Below, one piece after another: positions 34,673-42,877 of a stretch of DNA of 48,646 nt; positions within the stretch are counted from its first letter, which is position 1; the number at the start of each line of letters is the position of its first letter. This DNA is from Verrucomicrobiota bacterium (GTDB lineage Bacteria > Verrucomicrobiota > Verrucomicrobiia > Chthoniobacterales > JAFAMB01). Position numbers and translations under genes: made by a program. The stretch lies in NCBI GenBank assembly GCA_019239825.1, contig JAFAZK010000075.1:1-48646 (forward strand), written 5' to 3'. The notes below the pieces were generated by a model that did no database searches, was not told the origin of the DNA, and saw nothing but the letters and a program-made list of their open reading frames with translations.

Positions 34673-35782
34673 ATGAAGAAGGCTCTTATCCGTACTGCCC
34701 AAGCGATCTTTACGATTGCGATTCTAATCTATCTTTTTAATAGCCCGGAAAAAAGGGCGCAGATGGGTGCTGCTTTTGGCCGAGCCGACGCTCATTGGAT
34801 GCTGATCGGTCTCCCGGTGGCGTTCGTTGGGGAAATCGCCAACATTATCCGCTGGCACATCCTTCTGCGGGTCCAAGGCATGCGCATCGGTTGGCTCCGC
34901 CTGTCTCAACTGTTCTTCGTCGGGCTGTTCTTTAACCTCTTCATGCCGGGCTACACAGGCGGCGATTTCGCCCGACTCTATTATTCCATGCGAGAGTTTC
35001 CTGATCGCAAGAAAGAGGCGGTTCTGACCATCGTGATGGACCGCTTGATCGGGATGCTGGCCCTCGTATTAACCGCCGTTGTCACCACCGCTTTTCGCTG
35101 GCAATGGCTTCAACAAACACCACAAGCATCGTTCTTCGTCTGGGTCCTGATCTGTATGCTGATTGGTTTTTCCGCTATGGTGGGTGGATCGTTCCTCATC
35201 AGCGGACTAAACCTGGCAAGCCGGCTGCCGCGACATTTCCCTTTTCGTGAACAGGTAATCGAGGCCTCGGAAGCCTACCATCTCTTCGCTAAGGCACGAA
35301 AATCGTTAGCGTGGGCTTTTGTGTTGTCGTTCCCTGTCTTGTTTTCCTTTTACGGTGCTTTCTACTGCGCCTCGCAGGCGGTCCACGCTAAGGTTTCTTT
35401 ACTCGACACAGTGACGATCATGCCGATCGTGACCACAATTATCTCGTTGCCAATCACGCCGGGTGGACTCGGTTTTCGGGAATCACTTTTCGAAATCCTG
35501 ATGAGCGACTTGGCCAAGGTCCCGGGCGAGGTCGGCATCCTGATATCGCTGCTTGGCTTTTCCTTCTTTCTACTCTTCGGACTCATCGGCGGGATCTGTT
35601 ACTTGTTTTATTCCCCTCGCGGCAAAGGCGGGACTGGCGTCCGGCCACGCTGGAGACAGATGCAAGGTGAGGTCGAGCGTGCGCACAGCCATGATGACAA
35701 CGCCGAGAACGCTGAGAACACCGAAAAAGCCGTGAACGAGCGAGCGCAGGCCAGCGAGAACGCTTGGCGGGGAGCGTCATAG
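34673..35782 (+). CDS. Flippase-like integral membrane protein (UPF0104 / LPG_synthase_TM family)
   Basis: A 369-residue membrane protein with about eight hydrophobic segments. Family landmarks include NIIRWHILLRVQG, LFFNLFMPGYTGGDFARLYY, VVMDRLIGMLAL-like (here IVMDRLIGMLALVLTA) and LPITPGGLGFRESLFE. These match the UPF0104 / lysylphosphatidylglycerol synthase transmembrane-region family, which covers putative lipid or lipid-linked-sugar flippases; the synthase catalytic domain is absent. The C-terminal 35 residues are a charged low-complexity tail (NAENAENTEKAVNERAQ) encoded by short GAGAACGC-like repeats. The gene is divergent from hisD. It is 90 bp before mqnD. Confidence 0.85.
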   Translation: MKKALIRTAQAIFTIAILIYLFNSPEKRAQMGAAFGRADAHWMLIGLPVAFVGEIANIIRWHILLRVQGMRIGWLRLSQLFFVGLFFNLFMPGYTGGDFARLYYSMREFPDRKKEAVLTIVMDRLIGMLALVLTAVVTTAFRWQWLQQTPQASFFVWVLICMLIGFSAMVGGSFLISGLNLASRLPRHFPFREQVIEASEAYHLFAKARKSLAWAFVLSFPVLFSFYGAFYCASQAVHAKVSLLDTVTIMPIVTTIISLPITPGGLGFRESLFEILMSDLAKVPGEVGILISLLGFSFFLLFGLIGGICYLFYSPRGKGGTGVRPRWRQMQGEVERAHSHDDNAENAENTEKAVNERAQASENAWRGAS

Positions 35783-35872
35783 ATGGACCGTCTTACGGTC
35801 CAGGTCCGGGTGTGCGTGCTTGCCCTTCTCCGGTTGCTCTTGCGCTGACCCATCCTTTGGCTTTCTTGAGCC

Positions 35873-36718
35873 ATGGAATTTCTTCTTGGTCATTCTCCGG
35901 ATCCAGACGACGCCTTTATGTTTTACGCGTTAGCGGAGAATAAGATTGACACGCGTGGCCACACTTTTCATCACACCCTGCAAGATATCGAAACGTTGAA
36001 CCAGCGGGCTGCGCGCGGCGAACTGCATGTTTCGGCGGTATCGATCCATGCATACGCTTATCTCACCGACCGTTATGCGCTCTTGCCGTGCGGCGCGAGT
36101 ATGGGCGACGGATATGGCCCAATGCTGGTGTCGACGATCGAGGCGCCGCGGGACCCGGGCCAAATGCGCGACTGGCTTTCAAAAAAACTAGTGGCTGTGC
36201 CCGGACTACGAACCAGCGCTTACCTCGCGCTGAAGTTGTTTGGGGTACCGGTTGAGACTGTCGTGGTACCGTTTGACGAGATCTTTGACTACGTGCGCGC
36301 TGGAAAAGCGGAAGTCGGGTTATTGATCCATGAAGGCCAGCTCACGTATGCGCAAGAAGGGTTTCATCTGATCCTCGACCTGGGTCAATGGTGGAAAACA
36401 GCGACCGGCTTGCCTCTTCCCTTGGGGGGCAATGTGATTCGCAAAGATATTCCGCCGGATATCCGAAAGGAAGTCTCCGAGATTCTCAAGGAAAGCATTC
36501 GATACGGACTCGAGAACCGGCTGGCCGGCATAAAACACTCGATGCCGTTAGCGAGGGGGCTGGATCTAAAACAGGCCGATAAATTCATCGGTATGTACGT
36601 TAACGATTACACCCTCGATTATGGCGAGACTGGCCGGGAAGCGATTCGCCAATTCTTAGGGCGAGGCAAAGAGCAAGGTATCTTGCCGGGCGCGGTCGAA
36701 TTGGAATTCGTGGAGTAG
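35873..36718 (+). CDS. mqnD: 1,4-dihydroxy-6-naphthoate synthase (futalosine pathway)
   Basis: A 281-residue MqnA/MqnD-family protein. It starts MEFLLGHSPDPDDAFMFYAL, which matches the MqnD-type start (SPCPNDTFIFYAL in relatives), followed by the conserved GASMGDGYGPMLVS, VPGLRTSAYLALKLFG, AEVGLLIHEGQLTY, GLPLPLGGNVIRKD and MYVNDYTLDYGETGREAI. MqnD converts cyclic de-hypoxanthinyl futalosine to 1,4-dihydroxy-6-naphthoate, so the organism probably makes menaquinone by the futalosine route. The related MqnA is the main alternative, but the GLPLPLG and YTLDYG segments fit MqnD. No other mqn gene is in the window. Confidence 0.9.
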   Translation: MEFLLGHSPDPDDAFMFYALAENKIDTRGHTFHHTLQDIETLNQRAARGELHVSAVSIHAYAYLTDRYALLPCGASMGDGYGPMLVSTIEAPRDPGQMRDWLSKKLVAVPGLRTSAYLALKLFGVPVETVVVPFDEIFDYVRAGKAEVGLLIHEGQLTYAQEGFHLILDLGQWWKTATGLPLPLGGNVIRKDIPPDIRKEVSEILKESIRYGLENRLAGIKHSMPLARGLDLKQADKFIGMYVNDYTLDYGETGREAIRQFLGRGKEQGILPGAVELEFVE

Positions 36719-36815
36719 GACGCACGGACGAGGCGGCACAGCGCCCGGGCCTCTTGTCGGCTCGCGTTTTCTTAAGCCATGTGCCTTTACGAGACGCACC
36801 TACCGGTAAGCAGCA

Positions 36816-36884
36816 CGGAGCGATCAAGGCAAAACATAGAGGCCTGAGATGCATGCAGCTCAGGCCAATATTCTAGTCGCTCCG
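36816..36884. terminator. Nested stem-loop between convergent mqnD and glutaredoxin genes
   Basis: Outer stem CGGAGCGA (36816-36823) with TCGCTCCG (36877-36884), and inner stem GGCCTGAG (36841-36848) with CTCAGGCC (36859-36866). It is placed between the two convergent stops. On the minus-strand RNA the inner hairpin is followed by a U-rich stretch (CUAUGUUUUG). A bidirectional terminator is a reasonable reading. Confidence 0.5.
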
Positions 36885-36912
36885 CGGCGTGCGCCGAAGA
36901 AGAGAACCTGCG

Positions 36913-37251
36913 TTAGCGACGAAACGCGACGTTTGGCGCTTCGTGCTGCTCAGGTGGGCATGGAGCGTTCAGAGGTACGTCGGTTCCCGCCGTGCTAGCT
37001 TCCACTAGCTTATTGGAGACCAGGTACTCCTCTAACTCCTCGCCACTGATATCAGCCAACATGGTACTATTGACCTCGACGCAGGGCGAAAGAGGCTGGC
37101 CGCTTTTCTGTTCCATTTCCCAGCGGAACGCTGGGTTCTGGATAATATCTTTCTCTTCGTAAGGAAGGTCGTACTTCTTCAGGACTGCCCGAACGCCATT
37201 GCTCCAGCCGCAATAAGTCTTCACGTAGGCAACGATTTGCGGTTTTTCCAT
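36913..37251 (-). CDS. Glutaredoxin-like protein with CGWS site
   Basis: A 112-residue thioredoxin-fold protein. The active-site position is C14-G-W-S17 in KTYCGWSNG, which resembles monothiol CGFS glutaredoxins more than dithiol CPYC ones. It is followed by AVLKKYDLPYEEKDIIQNP and the cis-Pro-like SPCVEVN (usually TVP in glutaredoxins), then GEELEEYL. ATG 37251 gives the normal start; a longer in-frame ORF upstream is not conserved. The C-terminal 25 residues after the domain are Pro/Glu-rich. Possible roles are glutathione-dependent reduction or Fe-S cluster transfer. It is downstream of rpsA? No: it lies 163 bp 3' of the rpsA stop on the same strand and may be transcribed separately. Confidence 0.85.
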   Translation of the reverse strand: MEKPQIVAYVKTYCGWSNGVRAVLKKYDLPYEEKDIIQNPAFRWEMEQKSGQPLSPCVEVNSTMLADISGEELEEYLVSNKLVEASTAGTDVPLNAPCPPEQHEAPNVAFRR

Positions 37252-37414
37252 ACAATTTTCGATAGGTATCTTTTTTTTGATCGTGCTTAAGCCCCCACTC
37301 GGGACAGGCCAAAGCCCAAAATTTTCTTGGAAAGCTATCGAGGCGGCCAACGCCGCCTCGCACTGTTCCGAGCTAAAGCTTCAGCATTTTTGACGGATCG
37401 GCAACCCGCTATTA

Positions 37415-39094
37415 TTAGCGCTTCCGATCGCCAGGCCGGTACTCTTCTTCCGCTGCCTGGAATGCCTGCTCCAGACCGACCATATCTTCGCCGGGCCGCA
37501 AGCTGTCGAAGGCTTCGGTTTCGCGCCGCAGTTCCTCGTCGGAGTAGTGAGCGGCCTTGATCGATAGACCGATTCGTCGTTCAGCTTTGTCGACCTTGAT
37601 CACGCGGGCTTCGACCTCTTGTCCAACTTTGAGGACATCTTTCACTTTTGCGACGTGTTCTTCGCTCAGTTGAGAGATGTGCACCAACCCATCGATATCG
37701 TCTTGGAGCTGTACAAAGGCTCCGAAGCTGGCCAGCTTCGTTACTTTTCCAGAAACCAGATCGCCAATCTTGTACTTCTGGTCGATCTCTTTCCACGGGT
37801 CGGACTCGAGTTGCTTGATACCCAGGCTAATCCGTTGATTGACCTTGTCGATATCGAGAACAATCGCCTCCACCTCGTCGTTCTTCTTCAGAACTTCGCT
37901 TGGATGGTTGATCTTCCGAGTCCAACTCAGATCAGAGACGTGGATCATGCCGTCGATGCCTTCTTCAAGCTCAACAAAGGCGCCATACGCGGTCATGTTA
38001 CGAATCTTGCCTTTGACCACTGAGCTCAGTGCGTACCGCTGTTCGATTGCATCCCAAGGATTCGGATCCAATTGGCGTACGCCGAGAGAGATTTTCTGCT
38101 CCTCTTTATTGACGCCAAGAACGACGGCTTCAATTTCCTGACCCTGTGTCAGTACATCGGAAGGCCGGGTAATGCGTTTGGTCCAAGAGAGCTCCGAGAC
38201 GTGGATGAGCCCTTCAACGCCCTCTTCGATTTCGACGAAGGCACCGTACGGCACCAGGTTAGTAACTTTGCCGTGTACTTTGGCTCCGACCGGGAACCTT
38301 TCCTCGATTTTGTCCCAAGGATTACGCTGGGTCTGCTTCAAGCCGAGGGAGACGCGCTCCTTCTCCTTATTGATATCCAGCACCACGACATCCACTTCCT
38401 GGCCAATCTTGAGCAACTCGCTTGGGTGAGTAAGCCGTCCCCAGGTCATGTCGGTGATATGCAAAAGACCATCCATCCCGTCCAGATCGATAAAGGCGCC
38501 GAAATCGGTGAGATTCTTTACTGTGCCTTTTACCGTGTTGCCGACCTGCACCGTTTCTAAGAACCGGCTTCGCTTCTCGGCACGTTCCTGCTCGATGATC
38601 TCCCGCCGGCTGAGCACTACGTTCTTCCGCTCGTCGTTAATCTTAACGATCTTGAAATCGTAAGTATTGCCGACGAACTGCTGAAGATCACGGGGCGGAA
38701 CAATATCGATTTGCGAACCGGGCAGAAATGCCTCAACGCCGATGTTTACCGTTAGGCCACCTTTTACGACCGCTTTGACCTTACCTTTGATCAGACCATC
38801 GCCTTCGAAAACCTTAACAATCTTGTCCCAGTTTTGTTTGTGGGCTGCCTTTTCTTTGGACAACACCACCATCCCGTCCTCATTCTCCAGGCGTTCCAAG
38901 AGAACTTCGACCTCGTCACCAACTTCAACTTGATCGATATCGTCAAATTCGGACGAGGGAATCACGCCTTCGGACTTGTATCCAATGTCGACCAATACTT
39001 CGCGCGAGCGGATTTCCAGGACTCTGCCCTTAACGATACTGCCTTCCTTAAAATCGCGCAGGGACTTCGCGATTAGCTCCTGCATTTCAGTCAT
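37415..39094 (-). CDS. rpsA: 30S ribosomal protein S1
   Basis: A 559-residue protein with six S1 (OB-fold) RNA-binding repeats, at roughly residues 17-85, 100-165, 186-256, 271-341, 358-428 and 445-515, followed by an acidic tail. Repeats 3 to 6 are the most typical, with the FGAFVxL / GLIHVSELSW pattern (for example DFGAFIDLDGMDGLLHI and YGAFVEIEEGVEGLIHV). The domain number and length equal those of Gram-negative S1, which brings mRNA to the 30S subunit. This fits a genome with weak Shine-Dalgarno sequences. The start ATG 39094 gives MTEMQELIAKSL. Confidence 0.97.
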   Translation of the reverse strand: MTEMQELIAKSLRDFKEGSIVKGRVLEIRSREVLVDIGYKSEGVIPSSEFDDIDQVEVGDEVEVLLERLENEDGMVVLSKEKAAHKQNWDKIVKVFEGDGLIKGKVKAVVKGGLTVNIGVEAFLPGSQIDIVPPRDLQQFVGNTYDFKIVKINDERKNVVLSRREIIEQERAEKRSRFLETVQVGNTVKGTVKNLTDFGAFIDLDGMDGLLHITDMTWGRLTHPSELLKIGQEVDVVVLDINKEKERVSLGLKQTQRNPWDKIEERFPVGAKVHGKVTNLVPYGAFVEIEEGVEGLIHVSELSWTKRITRPSDVLTQGQEIEAVVLGVNKEEQKISLGVRQLDPNPWDAIEQRYALSSVVKGKIRNMTAYGAFVELEEGIDGMIHVSDLSWTRKINHPSEVLKKNDEVEAIVLDIDKVNQRISLGIKQLESDPWKEIDQKYKIGDLVSGKVTKLASFGAFVQLQDDIDGLVHISQLSEEHVAKVKDVLKVGQEVEARVIKVDKAERRIGLSIKAAHYSDEELRRETEAFDSLRPGEDMVGLEQAFQAAEEEYRPGDRKR

Positions 39095-39286
39095 AAAAGA
39101 GTTACTGACACCAACAAACCACGGGTTACCTAAATTTTCTCCGACCCGAGCGACCCACGCGGGTGGCTATTCACGGAATCAGAGGGAGGCAAAAGATAGC
39201 CATTCGCTACAGGGGCGCAAGCGGTTTCCCATGAATGGCGGCGGGAACTTGCGATCAGACTTGCGACGGGTGGAGTGTCAGAACTT

Positions 39287-39507
39287 GTCCCGAAGGGACT
39301 TAAGGACTCAGCCTGGGGTTTTAACCCCAGGTATTGAGTAAAAAAACGCCGCCCTGAAGGGGCGGTAGGTTCGTGCGTTACGTGTGGGAAGTTGACCAAA
39401 CGAGTCGTCGGTCGAGCACGGATATCTTTCGCCCTTTCAGGGCGGACAAATTTTGGCATATTCCTGGGGTTAAAACCCCAGGCTGAGTCCTTAAGTCCCT
39501 TCGGGAC
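39287..39507. repeat. Element with perfect 45-bp inverted termini
   Basis: Arms 39287-39331 and 39463-39507 match perfectly over 45 bp. Each arm contains two small palindromes of its own, GTCCC-GAA-GGGAC and CCTGGGGTTTTAACCCCAGG. Inside lies a further inverted pair, CGCCCTGAAGGGGCG (about 39351) and CGCCCTTTCAGGGCG (about 39430), with one mismatch. It lies in the 453-bp gap between rpsR and rpsA; the remainder (39095-39286 and 39508-39547) shows no ORF or RNA I recognise, though the rpsA promoter should be there. Confidence 0.92.
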
Positions 39508-39547
39508 AAATAACCTCGCCCCTACCGTAAGCGGCTTAGATAGCCGG

Positions 39548-39787
39548 TTACTTCATCAAAAGCACCGACCGAGCGCGTTTGATCTCGCGCGTAATCTTGC
39601 GGTGCAGATAGGCTGGCATTCCGGTTACCCGGCGAGGCAGGATCTTTCCGCTTTCCGTAACGAATTTGCGAAGTAGATCCGGGTTCTTGTAATCGATCGC
39701 CTCGAAAGCGATATCAATCCGGCGCCGGGGCATCGCTCGATTGGCGCGCCGAAAATTGGACCGTCGTTTAGCGTTCTTGGGTTCCAT
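39548..39787 (-). CDS. rpsR: 30S ribosomal protein S18
   Basis: A 79-residue basic protein. The core [20 protein letters not shown] then [22 protein letters not shown] is the S18 signature. It binds 16S rRNA on the platform beside S6. The gene begins 3 nt after the rpmG stop, so rpmG and rpsR are one transcription unit. No rpsF or rplI, the usual S18 neighbours, is present here. Confidence 0.97.
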   Translation of the reverse strand: MEPKNAKRRSNFRRANRAMPRRRIDIAFEAIDYKNPDLLRKFVTESGKILPRRVTGMPAYLHRKITREIKRARSVLLMK

Positions 39788-39790
39788 GAC

Positions 39791-39964
39791 TTACTTAACT
39801 TCGCGATGCAGGGTGTGCCGGCGAAGGAAAGGATTATACTTCTTTTTTTCCAATCGTCCCGGAGTATTTGGGCTCTTTTTATTCCGGGTGCTGACATACC
39901 GGGAAACTGGCTTTCCTTCCGCCCGGGCTTCAGTGCACTCCAAAACGATGATGTCGCGCGGCAT
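39791..39964 (-). CDS. rpmG: 50S ribosomal protein L33
   Basis: A 57-residue basic protein starting [20 protein letters not shown], then [19 protein letters not shown] and [18 protein letters not shown], the typical L33 sequence. It has only one Cys, so it is the zinc-free (C-minus) type rather than the four-Cys type. It lies between the DksA/TraR-like gene (3-nt gap) and rpsR (3-nt gap), so the three are translationally coupled. Confidence 0.95.
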   Translation of the reverse strand: MPRDIIVLECTEARAEGKPVSRYVSTRNKKSPNTPGRLEKKKYNPFLRRHTLHREVK

Positions 39965-39967
39965 AAA

Positions 39968-40561
39968 TTAATCCTTTGCTTCCGGTGTCGATTCCTCTTC
40001 TTCGCCCTCTCCGCCTTCTTCGTCGGTGAGACCGAACAAAGAGGTGACTGGCTGACGAATCCGGGTTGCTTTCTTCTGTTTCTCTAGCTGCGCTTGGCAC
40101 TCAACGGTGAAACGCGCAAAAGGGATTGCTTCCAGCCGGGCATGAGGGATTGCTTTCCCTGACATCTCGCATACGCCGTAAGTGCCTGCGTCCACACGTT
40201 TTAGAGCCTCTTCGATCTCGTACAAAGCATCTTGCTCTTGAGAGAGTAGGCTGAGGGCAAAGTCTCGATCGTAAGCATCGCTGCCAGCGTCCGCCTGGTG
40301 CATGCCAAACGCTGAGGCCTCACTGCCTTCCGCTCGGGCTCGGAGTGTGTCCCGGGAAACTCCCATCATGGAGTCGAGAAGCGAATCGCGCAGGAACAAC
40401 AGTTTCAATTTCTGCTTGCGAAGGAACGGAGACAGTTTCTCGTCGCCGTTATCCTTCGGCGCCGCCGAGATAGCCGATACCGGCATTTCTCTGTTTTCGT
40501 CCGCGGGTAAGTGACCGTTTGCGGACGCGTCATCCTTTTTCTGTAATTTCGATTTCGCCAT
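39968..40561 (-). CDS. DksA/TraR-like protein with a degenerate zinc finger
   Basis: A 197-residue protein with a poorly conserved charged N-terminus, a coiled coil (about residues 45-125, with SLLSQEQDALYEIEEALKRV) and the DksA/TraR C4-type region YGVCEMSGKAIPHARLEAIPFA. In canonical members the four Cys form two CxxC pairs; here they read C131-x-x-S134 and T152-x-x-C155, so only two remain and normal zinc binding is doubtful. The tail is very acidic (EEGGEGEEEE). DksA proteins enter the RNA polymerase secondary channel with ppGpp to tune rRNA and ribosomal-protein transcription. Its coupling to rpmG and rpsR suits a ribosome-related role. ATG 40561 is preferred over an upstream TTG. Confidence 0.88.
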   Translation of the reverse strand: MAKSKLQKKDDASANGHLPADENREMPVSAISAAPKDNGDEKLSPFLRKQKLKLLFLRDSLLDSMMGVSRDTLRARAEGSEASAFGMHQADAGSDAYDRDFALSLLSQEQDALYEIEEALKRVDAGTYGVCEMSGKAIPHARLEAIPFARFTVECQAQLEKQKKATRIRQPVTSLFGLTDEEGGEGEEEESTPEAKD

Positions 40562-40838
40562 AAAAGATTTGTGCAAAGCTACTTCGCGCGCCGCCTACCC
40601 CCTGGAAGAGGCGAACATATAACGGCAATTGCCTCTGGGTTCAAGCGAAAGATTGCGGGAAAAATGAGCCCTTTATTCCTAGGGTTTTGTCGCACGATAA
40701 ATAGTGATTTTCTACGAGACAGATTCGACGCCGGATGTCTTCTGGATGTTTAAAAACTGATCAAAAAATTAGCCTGAACTGGCTATCCGGCGCCTACCCG
40801 ACCCGGCTGGCAAGGGATACGCTGGCACCCGATAAGCG

Positions 40839-41642
40839 CTAAGAACTCGCACTTGAATATCGATTTAAGGCGGTTCGCCATAGCAGTCGCGAGGCCACGA
40901 TCATCAAGACCGACGCCGCCGCCAAATGTCCCAGCAACGGCCACGGGTTCGACGTCGCGTGGATTAGCAACCGGGCTGGGACGTTTGTAACCACCATCAC
41001 CGGAATTACCCAGCTGAAGACGAACTTCGCCAAGCCCTTAAACATTGAATCCGGATACCGCGCCAGGCTGATTAAGCTGTAGTACCCATACGTAATCCCC
41101 TGGGTGCGGACCGTCCAAAAGCTAACCGTAGCGAAAGCCAGCATGGCCGCGTAGTGAACCGATATGCCAAAGCCGAGTGCAAACACATAAAGCAAAATCT
41201 GGCCTGCTGACGGTACTATGTGTAGCTGCACTAGCGAGTAGCCAACAATCACAATGCCGATCAGGGCGTTCACGATGCCGTCAATGCCGAATTGCCGCAA
41301 GGACACGGTGAACTGCGAATCGATCGGCTGCAAAAGGACGAAATCCAGCTTACCGGTCCGTACCAGCTCAGAGAGATTGGTCAGATTCAGATAAAAGAAT
41401 CCTTGGAAGACTTGGCTAATGATCTGATAGGTCCCGACCAATAGGACCATATCCCATTTGGTCCAATCACCTATCGCGTCGACCTGGGCGTAGAGGACCT
41501 CAATAAAGATCAGCTGCCCAACAAACCAAAGCGCATCGGTGAACAGCCAGAGTATAAAGTTGAGCTTGAAGTTCATCTCCCGGACAAGGGAGTTCCGTAA
41601 CATTATACGGTAAACTTCAAGGTACTGGCTGAAACGCTTCAC
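40839..41642 (-). CDS. ABC-2 family transporter permease
   Basis: A 267-residue membrane protein with six predicted helices, of the ABC-2 type PF06182-like group. It begins RFSQYLEVYRIMLRNSLVRE and shows FILWLFTDALWFVGQLIFIEV, then GTYQIISQVFQGFFYLNL, ELVRTGKLDFVLLQPID (a family hallmark) and ARYPDSMF. These permeases usually occur as a pair with an ATPase; neither partner is here, since the gene starts with GTG in a GTGA overlap with the aminotransferase stop. The exported substrate is unknown. Confidence 0.87.
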   Translation of the reverse strand: MKRFSQYLEVYRIMLRNSLVREMNFKLNFILWLFTDALWFVGQLIFIEVLYAQVDAIGDWTKWDMVLLVGTYQIISQVFQGFFYLNLTNLSELVRTGKLDFVLLQPIDSQFTVSLRQFGIDGIVNALIGIVIVGYSLVQLHIVPSAGQILLYVFALGFGISVHYAAMLAFATVSFWTVRTQGITYGYYSLISLARYPDSMFKGLAKFVFSWVIPVMVVTNVPARLLIHATSNPWPLLGHLAAASVLMIVASRLLWRTALNRYSSASS

Positions 41643-42802
41643 AGCGTTCGGCAGAAATCTTCGAACCGATCCATTCCTTTCTTGATCACATCGAGGCTGG
41701 TCGCATAGCTGAACCGCACCGTCCGGTCGTCACCGAAGGCGATACCCGGCACGACGCTGACATTTGCTTTGCTCAACAGGCGATCAGCGAAGTTTTGGGA
41801 CGTCAGTCCCAGCTTGCTGATGTTGGCCAGAACGTAGAAAGCTCCGTTCGGTTTTACGATGCTCACATTGGCGATCTTGGCGAAGCGTTCGACGATGTAT
41901 TGCCGGCGCATGTCGAATTCATCCCGCATGTCGACGATGCTCTGCTGATCTCCTTTAAGAGCTGCTAGAGCCCCCTTTTGGGCAAATGAACACGGATTAG
42001 AGGTTACGTGGCTTTGAATGGAGTCAATCGCTCGGGCAATCGGTTCCGGAGCGGCTAGATATCCAAGCCTCCAACCGGTCATTGCATAGGCTTTGCTGAA
42101 TCCGTTCACGGTAATGGTCAGGTCGTAAAACTGATTGCCTAGTGAGGCAATGCTGACGTGTTCATGGCCGTCGTAAACCAGCTTCTCGTAGATTTCATCC
42201 GAGAGAATCAAGATTTCCTCTTCCGCTGCGACCTCTGCGATCCCGGCGATTTCTTCGCGAGTATAAACTGCGCCCGTCGGGTTATTGGGCGAGTTAAGGA
42301 TGATCATTTTGGTTCGAGGCGTCATCGCATTCTCGAAGTCGTCGCGGGTGATCTTCCAGCCGTTCTCTTCCTTGGTCTGGACAAAGATAGGTTCAGCACC
42401 GGCCAGCCGTACCATCTCAGGATAGCTGAGCCAATAAGGACTGGGAATAATCACCTCGTCGCCCGGCTGGCACGTGGCCAGGATCGCATTGTAGCAGGAG
42501 TGTTTCGCTCCGGTGCTAACGATGATTTGGCTCGGTTTGTAGCTGAGGCCGTTATCTTTTTCTAGTTTCTCCGAGATCGCTTGCCGTAATTCTGGGATGC
42601 CGGAGCTAGGAGTGTATTTCGTAAATCCGGTTTCCAGCGCAGCGATCGCTGCGGCCTTAATGTGCTCCGGAGTATCAAAGTCGGGTTCGCCGGCGCCGAA
42701 GCCGCAGACGTCAAGTCCTTCGGACTTCATCGCCTTTGCCTTGCTGTCCACTGATAAAGAAAGAGATGGAGTGAGGCTGTTCGCTCGTGAGGAAAGTTGC
42801 AT
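41639..42802 (-). CDS. aspC: Class I/II pyridoxal-phosphate aminotransferase, aspartate-type
   Basis: A 387-residue fold-type I aminotransferase. The PLP lysine is K237 in NGFSKAYAMTGWRLGY; other landmarks are GAGEPDFDTPEHIKAA, STGAKHSCYNAI, NSPNNPTGAVYTREE, LSDEIYEKLVYDG and the substrate Arg in TVRFSYATSLD. This is the Ib subgroup of aspartate/prephenate aminotransferases; substrate choice cannot be settled from sequence. The stop overlaps the permease start, and the 5' side borders a large palindromic element. Confidence 0.9.
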   Translation of the reverse strand: MQLSSRANSLTPSLSLSVDSKAKAMKSEGLDVCGFGAGEPDFDTPEHIKAAAIAALETGFTKYTPSSGIPELRQAISEKLEKDNGLSYKPSQIIVSTGAKHSCYNAILATCQPGDEVIIPSPYWLSYPEMVRLAGAEPIFVQTKEENGWKITRDDFENAMTPRTKMIILNSPNNPTGAVYTREEIAGIAEVAAEEEILILSDEIYEKLVYDGHEHVSIASLGNQFYDLTITVNGFSKAYAMTGWRLGYLAAPEPIARAIDSIQSHVTSNPCSFAQKGALAALKGDQQSIVDMRDEFDMRRQYIVERFAKIANVSIVKPNGAFYVLANISKLGLTSQNFADRLLSKANVSVVPGIAFGDDRTVRFSYATSLDVIKKGMDRFEDFCRTL

Positions 42803-42877
42803 AAAACCTTCCCAGGACTATATGTGTCAGCCACCTATTTCAACCAAGGATTTGGGTTGAGGTTAACAACGCGGGCG

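Noticed and set aside
38072..38560. 162-codon + strand ORF inside rpsA
   Set aside because: It is the complement of the S1 repeats; the minus frame holds six conserved domains, so the + frame is an artefact of codon use.
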